Assembly (NCBI GenBank): GCA_930367205.1 | Contig: OV884009.1 | Span: 85,581,189 to 85,645,188, forward strand | Origin: Acanthosoma haemorrhoidale | Lineage: Eukaryota > Arthropoda > Insecta > Hemiptera > Acanthosomatidae | DNA: 64,000 nt | Reading direction: 5' to 3' | Part shown: positions 1 to 13,530 of the stretch, piece after piece | Layout: the number at the start of each line of letters is the position of its first letter | Position numbering within the stretch: the stretch's first letter is position 1 | Notes under the pieces: generated by a model | Seen by the model: the letters and a program-made list of their open reading frames with translations, nothing else | Told to the model about the DNA's origin: nothing | Databases searched by the model: none | Translations under genes and position numbers: made by a program

Positions 1-2224
1 TAAAGGTTTCAATTGGTTTCTTGAACTCCATCACAACTCCATTTCAGGGAGATCTTACAAGCTAACGAAAACGTGATTGTGGTAAAAAATAAAATAAAAT
101 ACAATGTAAAGGGACTTGTTGATAAGCTCATCTTTGGGGTGCAAGCTGGGGGAACTAAAACGAGCTTACAACGCACTTAAACCTACAGGGTCCCCGCTTC
201 GACTGCCTGCTGACATCGATGAGGGAAAGGTGGTGGGGATATCGTGATGAACACGTTATCGGTAAGGATTTGGAGTGCGAGATCCACCTGCCTCTTATAT
301 ATGCCACGAAGCAGGCCTTTGTATGTTTTATTTCCTTGGGTTGGCATGTATTAGTTTATTAACTCCTTTCGCTTTGTCCCATGCTGCCCTCTTTGTAGAA
401 ATTAATGTCAGTTGTGGAAGTAGGCAATACCGTGCGAAAAATCAAAATTTCGAAAACATCTTTTAACTATTATAGTTGAGATAAAAATGAGACACGATGA
501 TTGTGGAAGAAGGGGCTAGTAAAATTAATTCGCCAAACTTCTATCCCTTGCAAATTACCGGCTGTGAAATTCAGCAAAAAAGGGTGCCTGCATTTTCCCA
601 GAAAACCAACAAAAAAAAAAAAGGAAAATAAAAAAACTATTGGTTAGCTAGAGATAGAGAAAAAAAAAACCCAACAAGATTGTGTACACAAAAAAAATCG
701 AGGCAATATTATACAAAAAAAAAAACTACAATTATCAAATGGCAATACATATATAATGAAAATTAAGAAAGTACACTTCTTTTTTTTTTAATCGAATATT
801 TAAACTAAAAATAATGTTAGCAACAGGGTTAGTAATCGAAAAATAAAATGAAAGAAAAATAGATAATATAAATGTCTTTTAGCTGTGATAAAAATAAAAA
901 TGAATTAAATACTATACTAAATTTTAGAGTCAATCACCGAAAGTCAATAGCCTTCTATTCTTGAAAGTAGAAGGATGGTGTGAGTTGAATCCAGAGATAG
1001 TCGGTGTGTGTGATAACAAAATAACCTCTTACCGGCAATCCCAAAGTGGAGAAGAAAAAATTCTTCTCGATGTTCACTAATCAACAATTGGTAACGTGGG
1101 TGGGGCGGTGGATATCCGGTGTGAAGTCATCTATGACGAAGCAGTGTGGGGTCAACATAACAAACATTTCAAGGTGTTCTTCTTCGTTAACAAATCTCAT
1201 GGGCTTAGACGTAAACGACATCAATCCCCAATATTAAATACATCTTAATACAACAAAATATTACAATCTTGGTTTTTCTTTTAACAAAAAAAATAAAATT
1301 AATTGTTATAATTACGATAGTGAGAAAAGAGAAAAAAAAACAAAAAATAGTAATAATAAAAAAAATACCTTTTTTGATAAAAAAAAAATACAAAAATAAT
1401 TATCGGGACCCGACAAGGATAATTACAGTTTTAATAGCTATTGGAAATTACACATAGAGAAAAAAAAATTATTTATTGCTAATCAAGACTGCAAAACCTT
1501 CTGTACCCTACCGTAAATTTAAAAAAGTATATATTTTAGGTTGTTACCAATTAATTTACTAATTATTAACTTTTACTTATGTTTTCAGGAGCTGGATGTA
1601 ATATTCATTTCTTCCCTAGCTCTTCGTAAAATGTCATATCTCTAGGTCGAAGAGGACACGCAAAGATCAGAATGTACATTTAGAAAGATGGAAACAAAGT
1701 CACACGCATGAAAACATAATGGGATCCGATTTTGAATAAGTCAATAAAAATCTAAAAACGATTCGGGGGGGGGTCTTTGTTGAAATTGGTCAAAAGACAT
1801 TACCCACTACACTACTATAAGTAGTCTCTAAAGTTTTTAATGGTCGGATTTTAGATTCATTTTAATAAATTTCAACTTATGTGAAACAAAATCTGTAATA
1901 AATTTGTTTACACCTATCCTGATTGTAATAAATGTTTGCATAAGTGTAACATATCTTTGTTTAAAATATTTTATGAATTAATTACAGAGGTCACCCTAAT
2001 TTGCGTGATTTGCGAAGTAGAGCTGTAGAAAACGCGAGAGAATAAGGGGAAATGAAGTGTTTTTAGTGAAATGAAAACAAGAAAAAATGTTTGATATTAG
2101 CTGTAGTAGCAATGCTATTAGGTAGTTTGTCAGGAGGATGTGTCAGAGTGATAGCCATGCTTTTTATTGATAGAAGTCCGAATATAAATGAATTGTAATT
2201 AAATAAGTATAATGCTAATAAGTA
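1..2224. other. A/T-rich DNA without recognisable gene
   Basis: This stretch contains many poly-A and poly-T runs, especially at 600-840 and 1270-1480. Open frames are under 70 codons and have low-complexity Lys/Ile/Phe-rich translations that look accidental. I recognise no domain, repeat family or RNA gene in it. Confidence 0.6.
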
Positions 2225-2345
2225 TTGTCCACAGAAAAAATACTGGTAGGATTGGGACCAGAGCCCAGAACCTCCCCAAAATGCAGTCGGGTGCTCAACC
2301 TAAAAGGCTTGTACGAGTGAAAGCCTACCCAATATGAATTCTCTA
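2225..2345 (-). repeat. tRNA-derived SINE, copy 1
   Basis: Read on the minus strand, this resembles the 3' two thirds of a tRNA. An A-box-like GGTTGAGCACC lies at 2290-2300 and a B-box-like GGGCTCTGGTCCC at 2254-2266. These are followed by a CCAGT-type end and a T-rich body. The same order of blocks (GAGGTTCTGG, then TCCCAATC, then CCAGTA with a T-run) occurs at 54548-54615 on the plus strand, which identifies a dispersed family. It is inferred to have been transcribed by RNA polymerase III and moved by a LINE. The boundaries are approximate and the promoter boxes are degenerate. Confidence 0.55.
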
Positions 2346-2584
2346 CGGCAAAACTTTCGCAATGACTAAATTGATGAAAGTGATGAGAGCATCACACTAC
2401 GGTAATCACGGAGGCTGCCAGTGGGCACTGTAAACCCCCTCTTAATATAGGTACCTAGAGCTAGTTTCCCTGTGCTGCGGCATTAAATGAAAATATAATA
2501 ATATTAGACATTTAACAATATACATATTGTTAATTTTGTTGTGGCGTAGAAGTCAATACTACTACTACTACAACAAAAATCTAA

Positions 2585-2725
2585 TAAGTATTTACAAGAG
2601 AGTTTGGCCAAAAATCATTCATATTGGGAAGATTCTCATTCGGGTTCAAGTCCTGATATACTCTTTGGCTAATAACACTGGCCAACACGATTTTTGTCTC
2701 ACGAATATCAATGGGAGTACATAAT
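2585..2725 (+). repeat. tRNA-derived SINE, copy 2 (degenerate)
   Basis: A B-box-like GGGTTCAAGTCCT lies at 2642-2654. It is followed by CTTTGGCTAATAACAC and then TTTTTGTCTCACG. The copy at 54.5 kb has CTTTGGCTGATAAT, AATAACACAG and AATGTCTCACTTG in the same order. No clear A box survives, so the 5' part is lost or diverged. Confidence 0.4.
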
Positions 2726-4304
<1,579 letters not shown>

Positions 4305-4950
4305 TCTTGCCCTCTAGTTTTTAATTCCATTCCTCTTCCTGTATCCGAGGCAATACGGTATTTAGGCTTCCATCTCGACAAAAGGCTGACATGGAACCCA
4401 CAAGAGAGGCTAAAAAGACAAGAACTAAACAGACGCTTTGAACAACTACGAGTTTCAATGGGTATACAGACTACTTAGAAGGACATCCCATCTCCCAATA
4501 GAAAATAAATTACTAATCTACAAAGTTATACTTAACCCAATCTGGACATATGGAATAGAGCAATGGGGGAAACGAAAAAGTTGAACATGAAGCGTACCCA
4601 ATCCTTTAAATCAATATTCCTGATAACAATAGTAAATGCCCCTTGTTACGTCAGCAACAAAACCCTAATGATCTTAATATATCCTACATTCTAGAACTCA
4701 TCCCTTCAAAGTTTATGAAATTCCACAGTAGCCTTTCCAACCACCCTAATACTGTAGCACAGTCATTGCACTGCGCCACTGGAACGGCAGTGGCCTTGTG
4801 ACCTACTATAAACGCGTGACAGTGGGAGTCCTGGCAATGGCCAGTTTCTCCAATCATGTCCTGAGCGTCTGTGGCTCTCGTGCTCTTGGTCAGCCTCCAC
4901 TGGCTAGTATCCGGTGACACGGCTGACGGAGGCTGACGAATGTCGTGGGA
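4305..4950 (+). mobile_element. LINE-A (Jockey-like): ORF2 C-terminus and 3'UTR fragment
   Basis: The plus strand encodes, across several frame breaks, the segment after the RT palm of a Jockey-type ORF2: a YLGFHLDKRLTWNP block (about 4352-4398), then RRF.QL, NAPCYVSNKTL and the C-terminal end. It continues into the LINE-A 3'UTR, recognisable by the block around 4840-4935 that is shared with copies at 26.9, 30.6, 39.2, 44.1, 45.8, 46.4 and 59.4 kb. In Jockey elements this region lies between RT and the 3' end used for target-primed reverse transcription. The 5' part and the terminal hairpin tail are absent. Frameshifts and stops mark it as dead. Confidence 0.85.
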
Positions 4951-6655
4951 TTTCATTATAATGTTTTGTTTGTTTTTTCCCATTGGCACAAGGTACAATT
5001 TGTAAATGACCATGCAATCAATAAATGCATCCAAGGGAACATAATTCATGTACCTAAGCAGAATTATTCTTTTATCTGCTTCTTAAGAACTAATAAGGTT
5101 AACTGTAAGCTCATCATACGTAAGGTCGAGTCCTTCACAGAAAATTAAACGCTCCGCCGGCTTTAAAAATAAGAGTTGTACATAATTACAGTTCACAATA
5201 GCAAAAGAAGCAAATGAACGTTGTTTAACATATTATACAACGAGAAGATTTTAAAATATATCAAACTCATGAATCAAAAATTAAAAATGTAGTAATCGAA
5301 ATATATAATAAAGCAATATATACAACCAAAATGTGTAAGGAAATTTCAAATAAATATTGCTTAAATTGATTCAGAATTTTATAACGCATATATTCGCATT
5401 TTATAATGCCTAGTCCTAATATATGAATCCGGGGTGTGGAAATTATAAAGACAATCTAGTGTAACATTTAGTATCGATAATAGTCAGTAGATAAGAAATA
5501 AATGGAACCTCTCAAGCAAAAATTGTGCAATGTAAGATTTAAAAAGTACAATAAAAATTTAAACGTTATTTATAACAATTGCAAATTACGTTTAACCTGA
5601 AATTACTGGTGTATTATCAATTACGGTGTAGTTTCGGTGAACTATATATTGCAAATTACAGTGAATTCGTAACTATGATTGGTGATTTGCAGTTAAATTT
5701 TAATTTGCTCAATACACCTCTCAAGTGATTTGCAGATTTGCTTGACCTCCTTTAATACCTTAATCCTCACTTTCATTACCCATAAATTCTTTTATCAATT
5801 CTATTAATCTATAAATTCTATAGAACTTTGTATTTAAATGGGGCCTCAGTGAATGGTCAGTATTTGTAATGAACTGGCCCTGTTTCAAATCAAACGTTTT
5901 TTTAATTCTTGGAGGTACCACTGTTTGGTTTGATTGAAGCAGATCATTGCATGATCGAATTTGTAACTATCGGGGTAATCTGAAAACTGGGTATAATCAA
6001 AAAATATACATCACATTGAGTCATAACCCTTATCTAAATCAAGGTAGAGTTATATAAAATATGAAAAATAATATAATATTAAAATAACATTGTACCAACG
6101 AAGTGTGTGGGGTTCTGAATTGTAGAAAAATGCACCTTAACCATCTCTTGGTGTTTAAAGAAACTAGCAGAGACCATTATTTGTTCAGGGTCAGATGTTG
6201 GGTAGATTCGTTTTTGCAGTGAGAGGCTGTACTGCAACTGTTGTTGATGAGTATTACTGAATAATAATTATAGAGTTTGTAGGCTAAGATCATGGGGAAT
6301 AGGGATTACAAAAGTGGATCCACTATAGTTTTTTTAATATACAGGAAAAGGGTACCGAACGTTTGAATCATACAGTGAATTTTAGTTTAGGCTGGATTGG
6401 TTCCGTTACCGTAATAAAGTTTATGTTAATAAGTATACATAAAAAGTTTTACTGTAAATAGTTTTCTGTGTTAGAACATTTTATGATAAATTAAGCAAAA
6501 ATCGTTAAGAATATAAACATATTATTAGTATCTTTGTATTTCTATTGTTACATTTTATTTGTAATTATTAGTTATTAATATTAATCAGAGGCATTTATGC
6601 AATTTTTTGTTTGTTTTTTGGGGGATTTATTTTGGTACAAACTCTCAGGTCATCA
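4951..6655. other. no feature recognised
   Basis: A/T-rich DNA with no open frame above about 70 codons, no repeat shared with the rest of the window that I can see, and no RNA gene. Confidence 0.5.
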
Positions 6656-7500
6656 ACGGAATTGTTTATAGATTATAGAGGATGGGGCCTAGGACGCTGA
6701 TCTGTGGAACTCCTGCTAATATTCTTAACACAGCGTACTTGGAAAAAGCGGTTTGAAAGGTAGGACTGCAGGATTAGAAAAAGGGTCTGCGGTAAATATC
6801 CACTGAGCTCGTAAAGCAAACCTGCGTGCCAAACCCTGTCAAAAGGTTGAGCTATGTCAAGAAAGGCAGCAGTGCAATACTGTTAGGTTTAAAGAGCTAA
6901 GGATATGTGATCAACAACGCGAAGGACTTGTTGAGCAGAGGAATGTCGTTGGCGGAAACCAAACTGGTGAGTAGGATAAAGTAGGCGTTTTAATAAGAGT
7001 TTTTCAAATATTTTTAAGAGGATAGGCAGTAGCCTAATTTGACGGTAAGATAAGGCCTCATTCTGTGGTTTACCGGGTTTGGCGAATAGGACAATAATGG
7101 AATGTTTCCAGAGGAGAGGAAAGTGCGTCGTTTGGATAATGCAATTATATATATAGGTTAGGAAGATTATGGCTTTAGGAGGAAGTTGTTGGAGGATTCG
7201 AGGAGTAAGGAGATCATATCCTGGAGATTTTCAGTAAGGTAATTTTTTCAGAAGATATTTAACCTCAGAAGGGTTAACGGCTTTTGGTGGTAGTGAGAGA
7301 GGGATAGGTGAAGTGAGGAAATCTTCCACAGTTGGGCGGTGATTATTGTTTTGAGGAGTAAGATAAGGAGTGAAAGTACGGGAAAGATCCAGTGCGAATT
7401 CCTCCGCCCTCTCGCCATCCGAAGCCGCCCAGGACCCGTCATCACGACGGAGTGTGTGTGAAACAGGATGATATTTTAGGGCTGAAGATTTTCGGTAAGG
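6656..7500 (-). mobile_element. LINE-A (Jockey-like) RT fragment, 3'-truncated
   Basis: Read on the minus strand from about 7500 down to 6656, this is the N-terminal half of a Jockey RT. It begins with the pre-RT stretch containing LRRDDGSWAASDGERAEEFA (about 7460-7400). Next come KKLPY, a TGA stop, KSPGYDLLTPRIL (RT motif 1) and FAKPGKP (about 7090). After a few more breaks it ends near the GVPQG region, where it matches the copy at 21.4 kb. The FADD box and everything 3' are missing, so this is not a simple 5' truncation; a deletion or recombination removed the 3' end. The 128-codon open part (7231-7617) includes non-homologous sequence beyond 7500. Confidence 0.85.
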
Positions 7501-7512
7501 TAATTTTTTCAG

Positions 7513-7734
7513 ATGGAGATAACACGCTCTGTAACACCAGCGACCCAGGCAGACCCCATTGTCCCAGGCAACGGCACTAGAGTGCCCAAGACACCGACCT
7601 TCCCAGCTATTCCGCATCTACAGCATCAGGATCTACTTAACCGTTTTACTACCATACAGGCACAATTAGTTTCTGAGGCTGATAATTTGATGGAGAAAAA
7701 TATTAATAATTATTATATGTGTGGTATTACATAA
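7513..7734 (+). CDS. unidentified 73-codon ORF, possibly a LINE ORF1 start
   Basis: An ATG-initiated plus-strand frame of 73 residues with a Pro/Thr-rich first half followed by a Gln/Leu-rich helix-like stretch (about residues 38-62). Base composition is higher in G+C than the flanks and the codon pattern looks coding. It runs opposite to the Jockey RT fragment and abuts it at a 20-base motif that also occurs at 7231-7250. It could be the N-terminus of a retrotransposon ORF1. I do not recognise a family, and chance is a real alternative. Confidence 0.25.
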   Translation: MEITRSVTPATQADPIVPGNGTRVPKTPTFPAIPHLQHQDLLNRFTTIQAQLVSEADNLMEKNINNYYMCGIT

Positions 7735-7829
7735 AATTATATTACATATTACGAAGTAGATTAGTCATGGAGGGAAATTTTATTACAGTATTTGTGGTCG
7801 GTTCGTCATTTTTTAATGCTGCAATCTTC

Positions 7830-8600
7830 ATGGAAGTTTTCAGCTTCTTAAAATAGATCTGTAAAAGTGGCACTCATGTTTTTATGATGTAAGTACAGCT
7901 ATACTTTGTCCTGAGAGAGATGCTGCTTCTTTGGCAGCTTTATCGATCATTTCATTTCTCGTGATGCCCATAGGTCTGGATGGCCATATGAAATGGACTG
8001 ACTTATTTTTTTTTACCATCCTTACCATACCTACGTAGTCTTAAAATCGCTAATCGAAGGGGTGGTTAGAATACAAATAGCCCAGTCCCTCTAGTGCACT
8101 AAAGGAATGTGTAACAATTAGTATGTTATATATCGACAGTACAATTGTATATAATTGTATTTACTGTAAGTGCTTTTTGCTTCCTACTTATTAAATATCG
8201 TTATGGAACTATTATTATTATTTGCCTTTTTATATCACTTATTCATTGGGCTATACATTGTATTTGTACATAATTGTATTTATTTTTCTGTTTTTTAATG
8301 ATCCACTTTGTGAACCTTATGATTTTATGTTAATCATAAGGGTTTTGATGCCATCACACATACTACATCAATCATACTACTTGCCTATCCTGGCAGTGTG
8401 ACTGATTTTTGAGTTTAGTTTCCTCTACTCGATTCCATAAGTGGGATCTGGCGTCTGTAACTGTTCTTATGTGTTGAATCATTTTGGTGGCGAAGTTTTT
8501 TTATCTTTCACTGTCAGATAACACCGGCTATTTGTATATTATCTAAAGTCTGAAAATCATCAACGGTGCCAGAGTCAAGCATAGAAAGAATATATGTCAG
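7830..8600 (-). mobile_element. LINE-B (I-like): RNase H remnant
   Basis: On the minus strand, 8000-7890 encodes VHFIWPSRPMGITRNE followed by KAAKEAA. This matches the last RNase H block of I-clade LINEs (W.P.H.GI..NE.ADk.AK), where the His and Asp belong to the catalytic set; here H is lost. The preceding GLGYLYSNHP (about 8090) and a diverged block at 8360-8560 align in order with the copy at 18.7-19.3 kb. The stretch 8120-8360 has no counterpart there and may be an insertion. Stops are frequent, so this is a relic. Confidence 0.65.
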
Positions 8601-10958
8601 GCAGAAGGTTTGAGTTCTCATAATCATATCATATAATTTCATGAAATATGTCACAACGTCTCTGTTTCCATCATTTTCACCTGAACTATTTGGCTTTTAT
8701 CTCAGTTAATAGTTTATATATTTGTTTTTCTATCTATGCTGCCCAACACGAAAAAGAGTTCAGCAATATTTGGCTGAATGACCAGGTATACAAATAAATT
8801 GTTTTATCTTGCATCAAACAATTTCATTTAACACTCCACTACTATTATACCAATGAATAGACTTTATATAAAGCCGCGACTTTTCCCACTGTCACAACCA
8901 ACCAAAAGATATAAAAACAAACTCAATTGTTCTGCTGCTGAAAATTTTAGACCCAGAAATAGCCTTTGTTTATTTATTTTAACTTGAAAACCTTTAATAG
9001 ATGCCATGATGGATGGCTATGGTAACGAAAGAATTTGTATATATATAATAGCAAAAATTCTGTTGTGAATAGTGTTTGCATAGGATAAGAGCACATAAGT
9101 GATGGTAAATTTTTTTTTAAGGTGTTAAGCCCCCAAATTATTTTCTAGTTATCCACACGAACATTGTCCATGAAAGAATTTTATAAAAAACTGACAACGT
9201 TTCCTCATCAACACAAGCTGATCTCTATCAACCTACATCCCTATCAAAACTACACCAGGTTTTTCAGCAATAAAGATGTCAATCTGACTGAAGTATGACT
9301 TCGTAAAAATTAATTTTGTGGACATGAAAGGCCGGTAAGAGAACTACGAAGACGAAAATAATCTTAGGGTTTAAATAGATAAACGATCTTTCAAAAATAT
9401 TTCCATGTTGAAATCTAGAACAACAGTTCTAAGCAAACGATTTCAGGAATATAATCCGAAATGATTGATATTAAGGGAGAGGTTCTACTTTGAGACAGAT
9501 AATTATTTACTGACTAAAAGAAACAAACAATCTCAAGAAAATAAGCCACTAAATAGTAGCACTGGGCAACAGCCTCGAGCATTACAGGTGCAAACCTTTC
9601 TTAGATTGAATAAATGATTATGGTGAATGTATTGCAATGCATATCATAATAATACGATGCAGATTCTCCATTGCATAGAACCATTTTGAAGGCCGCATTC
9701 TGCGATTTTGATGGAACCTTTGATTACTGGATTCCATCCGGGTTTTGTTAGGAATAGGAATGGTTTCATATATTTTCACGAAACTAGAAGATTTAACATT
9801 CTCCCTTCTGATTCGATCTTACTTTCATAAAAGTAAGAAGCGATTGTTTTTTACCAGAAATATGTTCAAAGATGTATATTCCACAACCTTAAATACACGC
9901 TCAAACGTTTTTTTAGACAACAAAAACAATTTCGATTCGTGAAATAATAATTATAAAAAGTGAATTTCATTTTATAGGGTTTTTTTTTTTTATCTTAAAC
10001 CTGAAGAGTCTTCTGTTATATCAAGACATAACATTATACATTGGTGTTCTATCTTATAGAAACAGGATATGGAAAGTTCTCCGTTAAAACATACGGAAGT
10101 AATTGGTATATTAATTAGTTGGCATTAAAACGATATTTTATGTATAAGTTTGAGCACTGTATCAAATAAAATATGTTCACGTCCAGATTAATTAAATTGA
10201 GTTTATGTTTGAGTAATTTAAACTATGTTAATGTCATTATAATATAGTCAACTAACTACTTAAAAAATAGTGTTGTCTAAAAAGTACTGAGTGAAACCTT
10301 AACTGTATCTGTGTTTGTTTTTACGTGATATTTGATACTCTCATGCGCCTGAAAATTAATCAGCACTAAGAAACATATTTAAGGGTCATAAATCAATTAC
10401 TTAGTTTTCAAAGAATAAACATTTTCATGTTATAATACATTTTATTAATTAATTATTATAATTAAGGACGTTATAATTGTATATTCTACTCGATGTAAGT
10501 ACTATTCCATTTTATTAATTAATTACTGATCTTTTATTTTATTTCATGGGTTTGGTTATTAACATAATTAGGAGTTCAAAAATTAATAAAGAATAAATGA
10601 AAATATAATAAATTTGGAATTCGAGATACACCTGTGAAAAGTTTCCGACCTCAACATGAAGATGATAATAAAATAAATAAAAGGTTTGTTAGGTAGGAAA
10701 CTTTTCAGACCACTCGTAGTTACATACAGATGTGTCACCCGGTGATAAAATCGAGATTTATTGATACTTAACGGGATAGAGCGATACATCAACTAACAGA
10801 TTATGTAAATTTTAACAATGTAATTCAATACTAAGAATCAAAAACCCAGAAAAATAAATAGATAAACCTAGTTACATTTTATCATTATGTGTACAACCTG
10901 TTTAAATAAAAGAAAGATATTTATTAATTTTTGTTAAGTAATTGTTAATAACCACTCT
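8601..10958. other. no feature recognised
   Basis: A/T-rich single-copy-looking DNA. The largest frames (65-69 codons at 9745-9942 and 10583-10792) show no family resemblance. I see no repeat or RNA gene. Confidence 0.5.
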
Positions 10959-11420
10959 TTATTTCGATTGGTTAAAAAAGGATGGGAAATTAGGGACCGC
11001 CCCAGGAGGCTTTAGGCCTGGCAGGCGACACGCAGAAATCCTTACAACTGGAAATAGGTGCAACAAAACAAAGGGTTGACTGGACTTACGCAAGTTGAAG
11101 AGTGGTAGGGAGGAAGGGCCTAATCCGTGCAAATCCGTGCGGGATCGGTAGCCAAGGACCGGGAGTGTTTGGTCGGCCACAGCATAGGCTAATCGCCGAC
11201 CACCACATTACCTAATGAAATCCAATTCCCCTAAGAGAGAGCGCTTTAATGGAAAATGCATGCTATCCTACTTTATTCCTCCCCACCGCTCCCGGCGTCC
11301 CCCACTCTTCATCGCCTCCCACCCTCCCATCCTCCCGTCCTCATTAGACTTATTATTATTTAATTATGAATGTGGACTGGGGTTCCTTGAACAGCTCACC
11401 TATTTCCGCCAGTGAAGTTG
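10959..11420. other. unassigned GC-rich block with pyrimidine-rich end
   Basis: G+C is well above the flanks. 10970-11200 contains CAGGAGGC- and GGCAGGCG-like words, and 11275-11345 is a C/T-rich tract. A 73-codon minus frame (10959-11180) and a 66-codon plus frame (11215-11415) overlap it, neither recognisable. The abrupt composition change suggests an old insertion. Confidence 0.3.
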
Positions 11421-11847
11421 CCTACAAAGCATTATTATTATACCGTATAATCGGAAGTTAATTACATCTTCCTAATCCTTGCCTCGTTTGGAATTCATTA
11501 AACTGCTACATAGTAACTAACGTTTCCGATAAGACAACGATGGAACATAAAAACTGATGCTAATTACACATGCAGTAGACCAGAATGGCACTGGTTGGTT
11601 CTGAAGGGTTCAGATGTAGTATTAAGAACCATTTCTATATTTTTATAAAGAAAACATTCTTTTCATTTTCCAGTAAATTTCAATAATGTAAATTATCCTT
11701 CTCCGAAATTGAAGTGGCAGTGGATTAACGAGTTTCTATAATTAACTGTGGACCTGGCACTGTGCGGCATTCTCCCTCCCCCTGTACTTATACCCAATAG
11801 CAAGAATTGACAATATTTTCTATATTTTACAACTGAACTAACTCTGT
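11421..11847. other. no feature recognised
   Basis: A/T-rich flank on the 3' side of the LINE at 11848-13530. I found no convincing target-site duplication. Confidence 0.4.
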
Positions 11848-13530
11848 ATTATTATTATTATTATTTGTTCCGGCATTTGTGCACCGCGGCCTCACTGAGA
11901 CCTATTGTGCGCCGTCCATGTCCTTGTCCTATATATGTGACAGGCCCACGGCCTTTGCAAATCTGAGGATACTGAATGGATCGATCAGTTCACATAGTTT
12001 GGGGTCTACAATGCGATCACTACCAAAGTGAAGGTATCGCCTTCTAGCTAAGTTATCACAGTCACATATTATATGACGTGCCGTTTCTCCCTCTTTCTTG
12101 CAGAATCTGCAGATTGGTGATCCCACTATCCCCAAATTAAAGAGGTGTTTATTTAACCGACTGTGACCTGTATAGAGTCCTGTCACACTTTTGAGTGTCC
12201 ACCTGTCCATTGATAGAAGTGCTGAGCTTCTTCTCTTACAGGGTCCATTAAGAAACAGTTTCGAGTGTTCCTGTTTCTTAGTTTCTCTCCAAGAAAGTCT
12301 TGCCTTGTCCTCTAAAGCTAATTTTATACGCCTTTTAGCGTAGCTGAGGCTGATACCACATATGGGTTCAGGTGCAAGAGGTGTCTGTTCTGAGCCCACC
12401 CTTGCAAGGCCATCTGCCTTCTCAGTGCCTGTGATGCCTGTGTGTCCTGGCACCCAGTCGATTCTAACCTTATTGGCTAGCGAGAGTGTGTTTAAGTTGT
12501 TTTTACACTCCTCAACCAAATAAGATCTGGTCGTATAGCTTCTCAGGGAGCCAATGGCTGCCTGGCTATCCGTGAAAATTGTGATCAGTCTGTTTCTTAC
12601 ACCCTCCCCAATTAAGGTTTGGGTACAGACATTGATCGCCATCACTTCGGTCTGAAAGACCGAGGTGTGTCTACCTAAAGGAATAGAAATCCCAGATTCT
12701 GGTTTATCTTTCCTCCATATGCCGGCCCCTGATCCGTTTTCTGTTAGTGAGCCGTCTGTGTAGCAATTAATCCCATTACACAGTTTATGTGGTTTGGTCT
12801 TTGTGTTTTCCGCACAGTATAAAACGTCTGTGTGTTTCTTAACTTGTAGGTCAGAGTGCATTGACAGCACCTCGTCCTCATCAATTCTTCTGAACAAGTT
12901 CCCATGTCCCATGTGAGTCATGACTTTGGATCTTGTTCCTGATTTCGCAAGTCTGTAAGCCACGTTCAAGGCTTGCGCTTCTACTTCTATGTGCAGTGGA
13001 TTCAAGTTCAATAAGACTTCCATTGCAGCAGTAGGAGTTGTACTCATGGCACCAGTGATCATGAGACATGAAAGCCTCTGTAATTTGCCAAGCAAAGTTC
13101 TATTTTTACTAATACTACCTCTGTGCCACCACACCATAGAGGCATAGAGCACCATTGGTCTCACTGCTGCGGTATATAGCCAGAATAACATTCTGGGTTG
13201 TAGTCCCCAGGTCCTACCCACAGCCCTTTTACATGCATAGAGGCATCGAAGTGCCTTCATAGTAGTATTCCTGATGTGTTTAGACCAGTCCAGTTTTCTA
13301 TCCAGAGTAACCCCTAGATGCTTTACCTCACTACAAATGCTTACCTGTGTCCCCCCTATATAGGGTGGTCTAACTATAGCATTTCTTTTGTTAGTGAAGA
13401 TACAGAGATTTATCTTCTGGGGATTGATTCCTAAACCACTCTTTTCACACCAATCCCTCAAAAGATCCATCGATGCGGAAAGCAACTCAGAAATGGTTTC
13501 TGGCTCTGTAACATGTTGTGAAAACCTAAT
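11848..13530 (-). mobile_element. LINE-D: 5'-truncated RNase H LINE with TAA tail
   Basis: This is a non-LTR retrotransposon insertion in the minus orientation. It contains, in transcript order, the end of RT, RNase H, a C-terminal zinc knuckle, a short 3'UTR (11865-11928) and a tail of TAA units (TTA repeats on the plus strand, about 11848-11864). RNase H together with a TAA-type tail is known for the I clade of LINEs, so an I- or R1-related clade is inferred. Homology stops near 13525-13530, in the RT thumb. This is the usual result of incomplete target-primed reverse transcription. Confidence 0.85.
11929..13530 (-). CDS. LINE-D ORF2 C-terminus: RT thumb, RNase H, CCHC knuckle
   Basis: This is an open frame of over 520 codons without a stop, ending in TAG at 11931-11929. 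The first 60 residues hold the RT post-palm stretch (GLGINPQK, then VKHLGVTLDRKLDW). The RNase H domain spans roughly residues 230-370 and keeps all catalytic positions: YTDGSL (Asp), FQTEVMA (Glu), FTDSQAA (Asp) and WVPGHTG...KADGLAR (His, Asp). A C-terminal knuckle reads CRFCKKEGETARHIICDC (CCHC spacing). The enzyme would copy element RNA at a nicked target and degrade the template strand. No native start exists: the coding homology begins upstream of 13485 with HVTEPETISELL and the RT fingers and palm are missing. An intact frame this long among decayed neighbours suggests recent insertion. Confidence 0.85.
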   Translation of the reverse strand: MRFSQHVTEPETISELLSASMDLLRDWCEKSGLGINPQKINLCIFTNKRNAIVRPPYIGGTQVSICSEVKHLGVTLDRKLDWSKHIRNTTMKALRCLYACKRAVGRTWGLQPRMLFWLYTAAVRPMVLYASMVWWHRGSISKNRTLLGKLQRLSCLMITGAMSTTPTAAMEVLLNLNPLHIEVEAQALNVAYRLAKSGTRSKVMTHMGHGNLFRRIDEDEVLSMHSDLQVKKHTDVLYCAENTKTKPHKLCNGINCYTDGSLTENGSGAGIWRKDKPESGISIPLGRHTSVFQTEVMAINVCTQTLIGEGVRNRLITIFTDSQAAIGSLRSYTTRSYLVEECKNNLNTLSLANKVRIDWVPGHTGITGTEKADGLARVGSEQTPLAPEPICGISLSYAKRRIKLALEDKARLSWRETKKQEHSKLFLNGPCKRRSSALLSMDRWTLKSVTGLYTGHSRLNKHLFNLGIVGSPICRFCKKEGETARHIICDCDNLARRRYLHFGSDRIVDPKLCELIDPFSILRFAKAVGLSHI

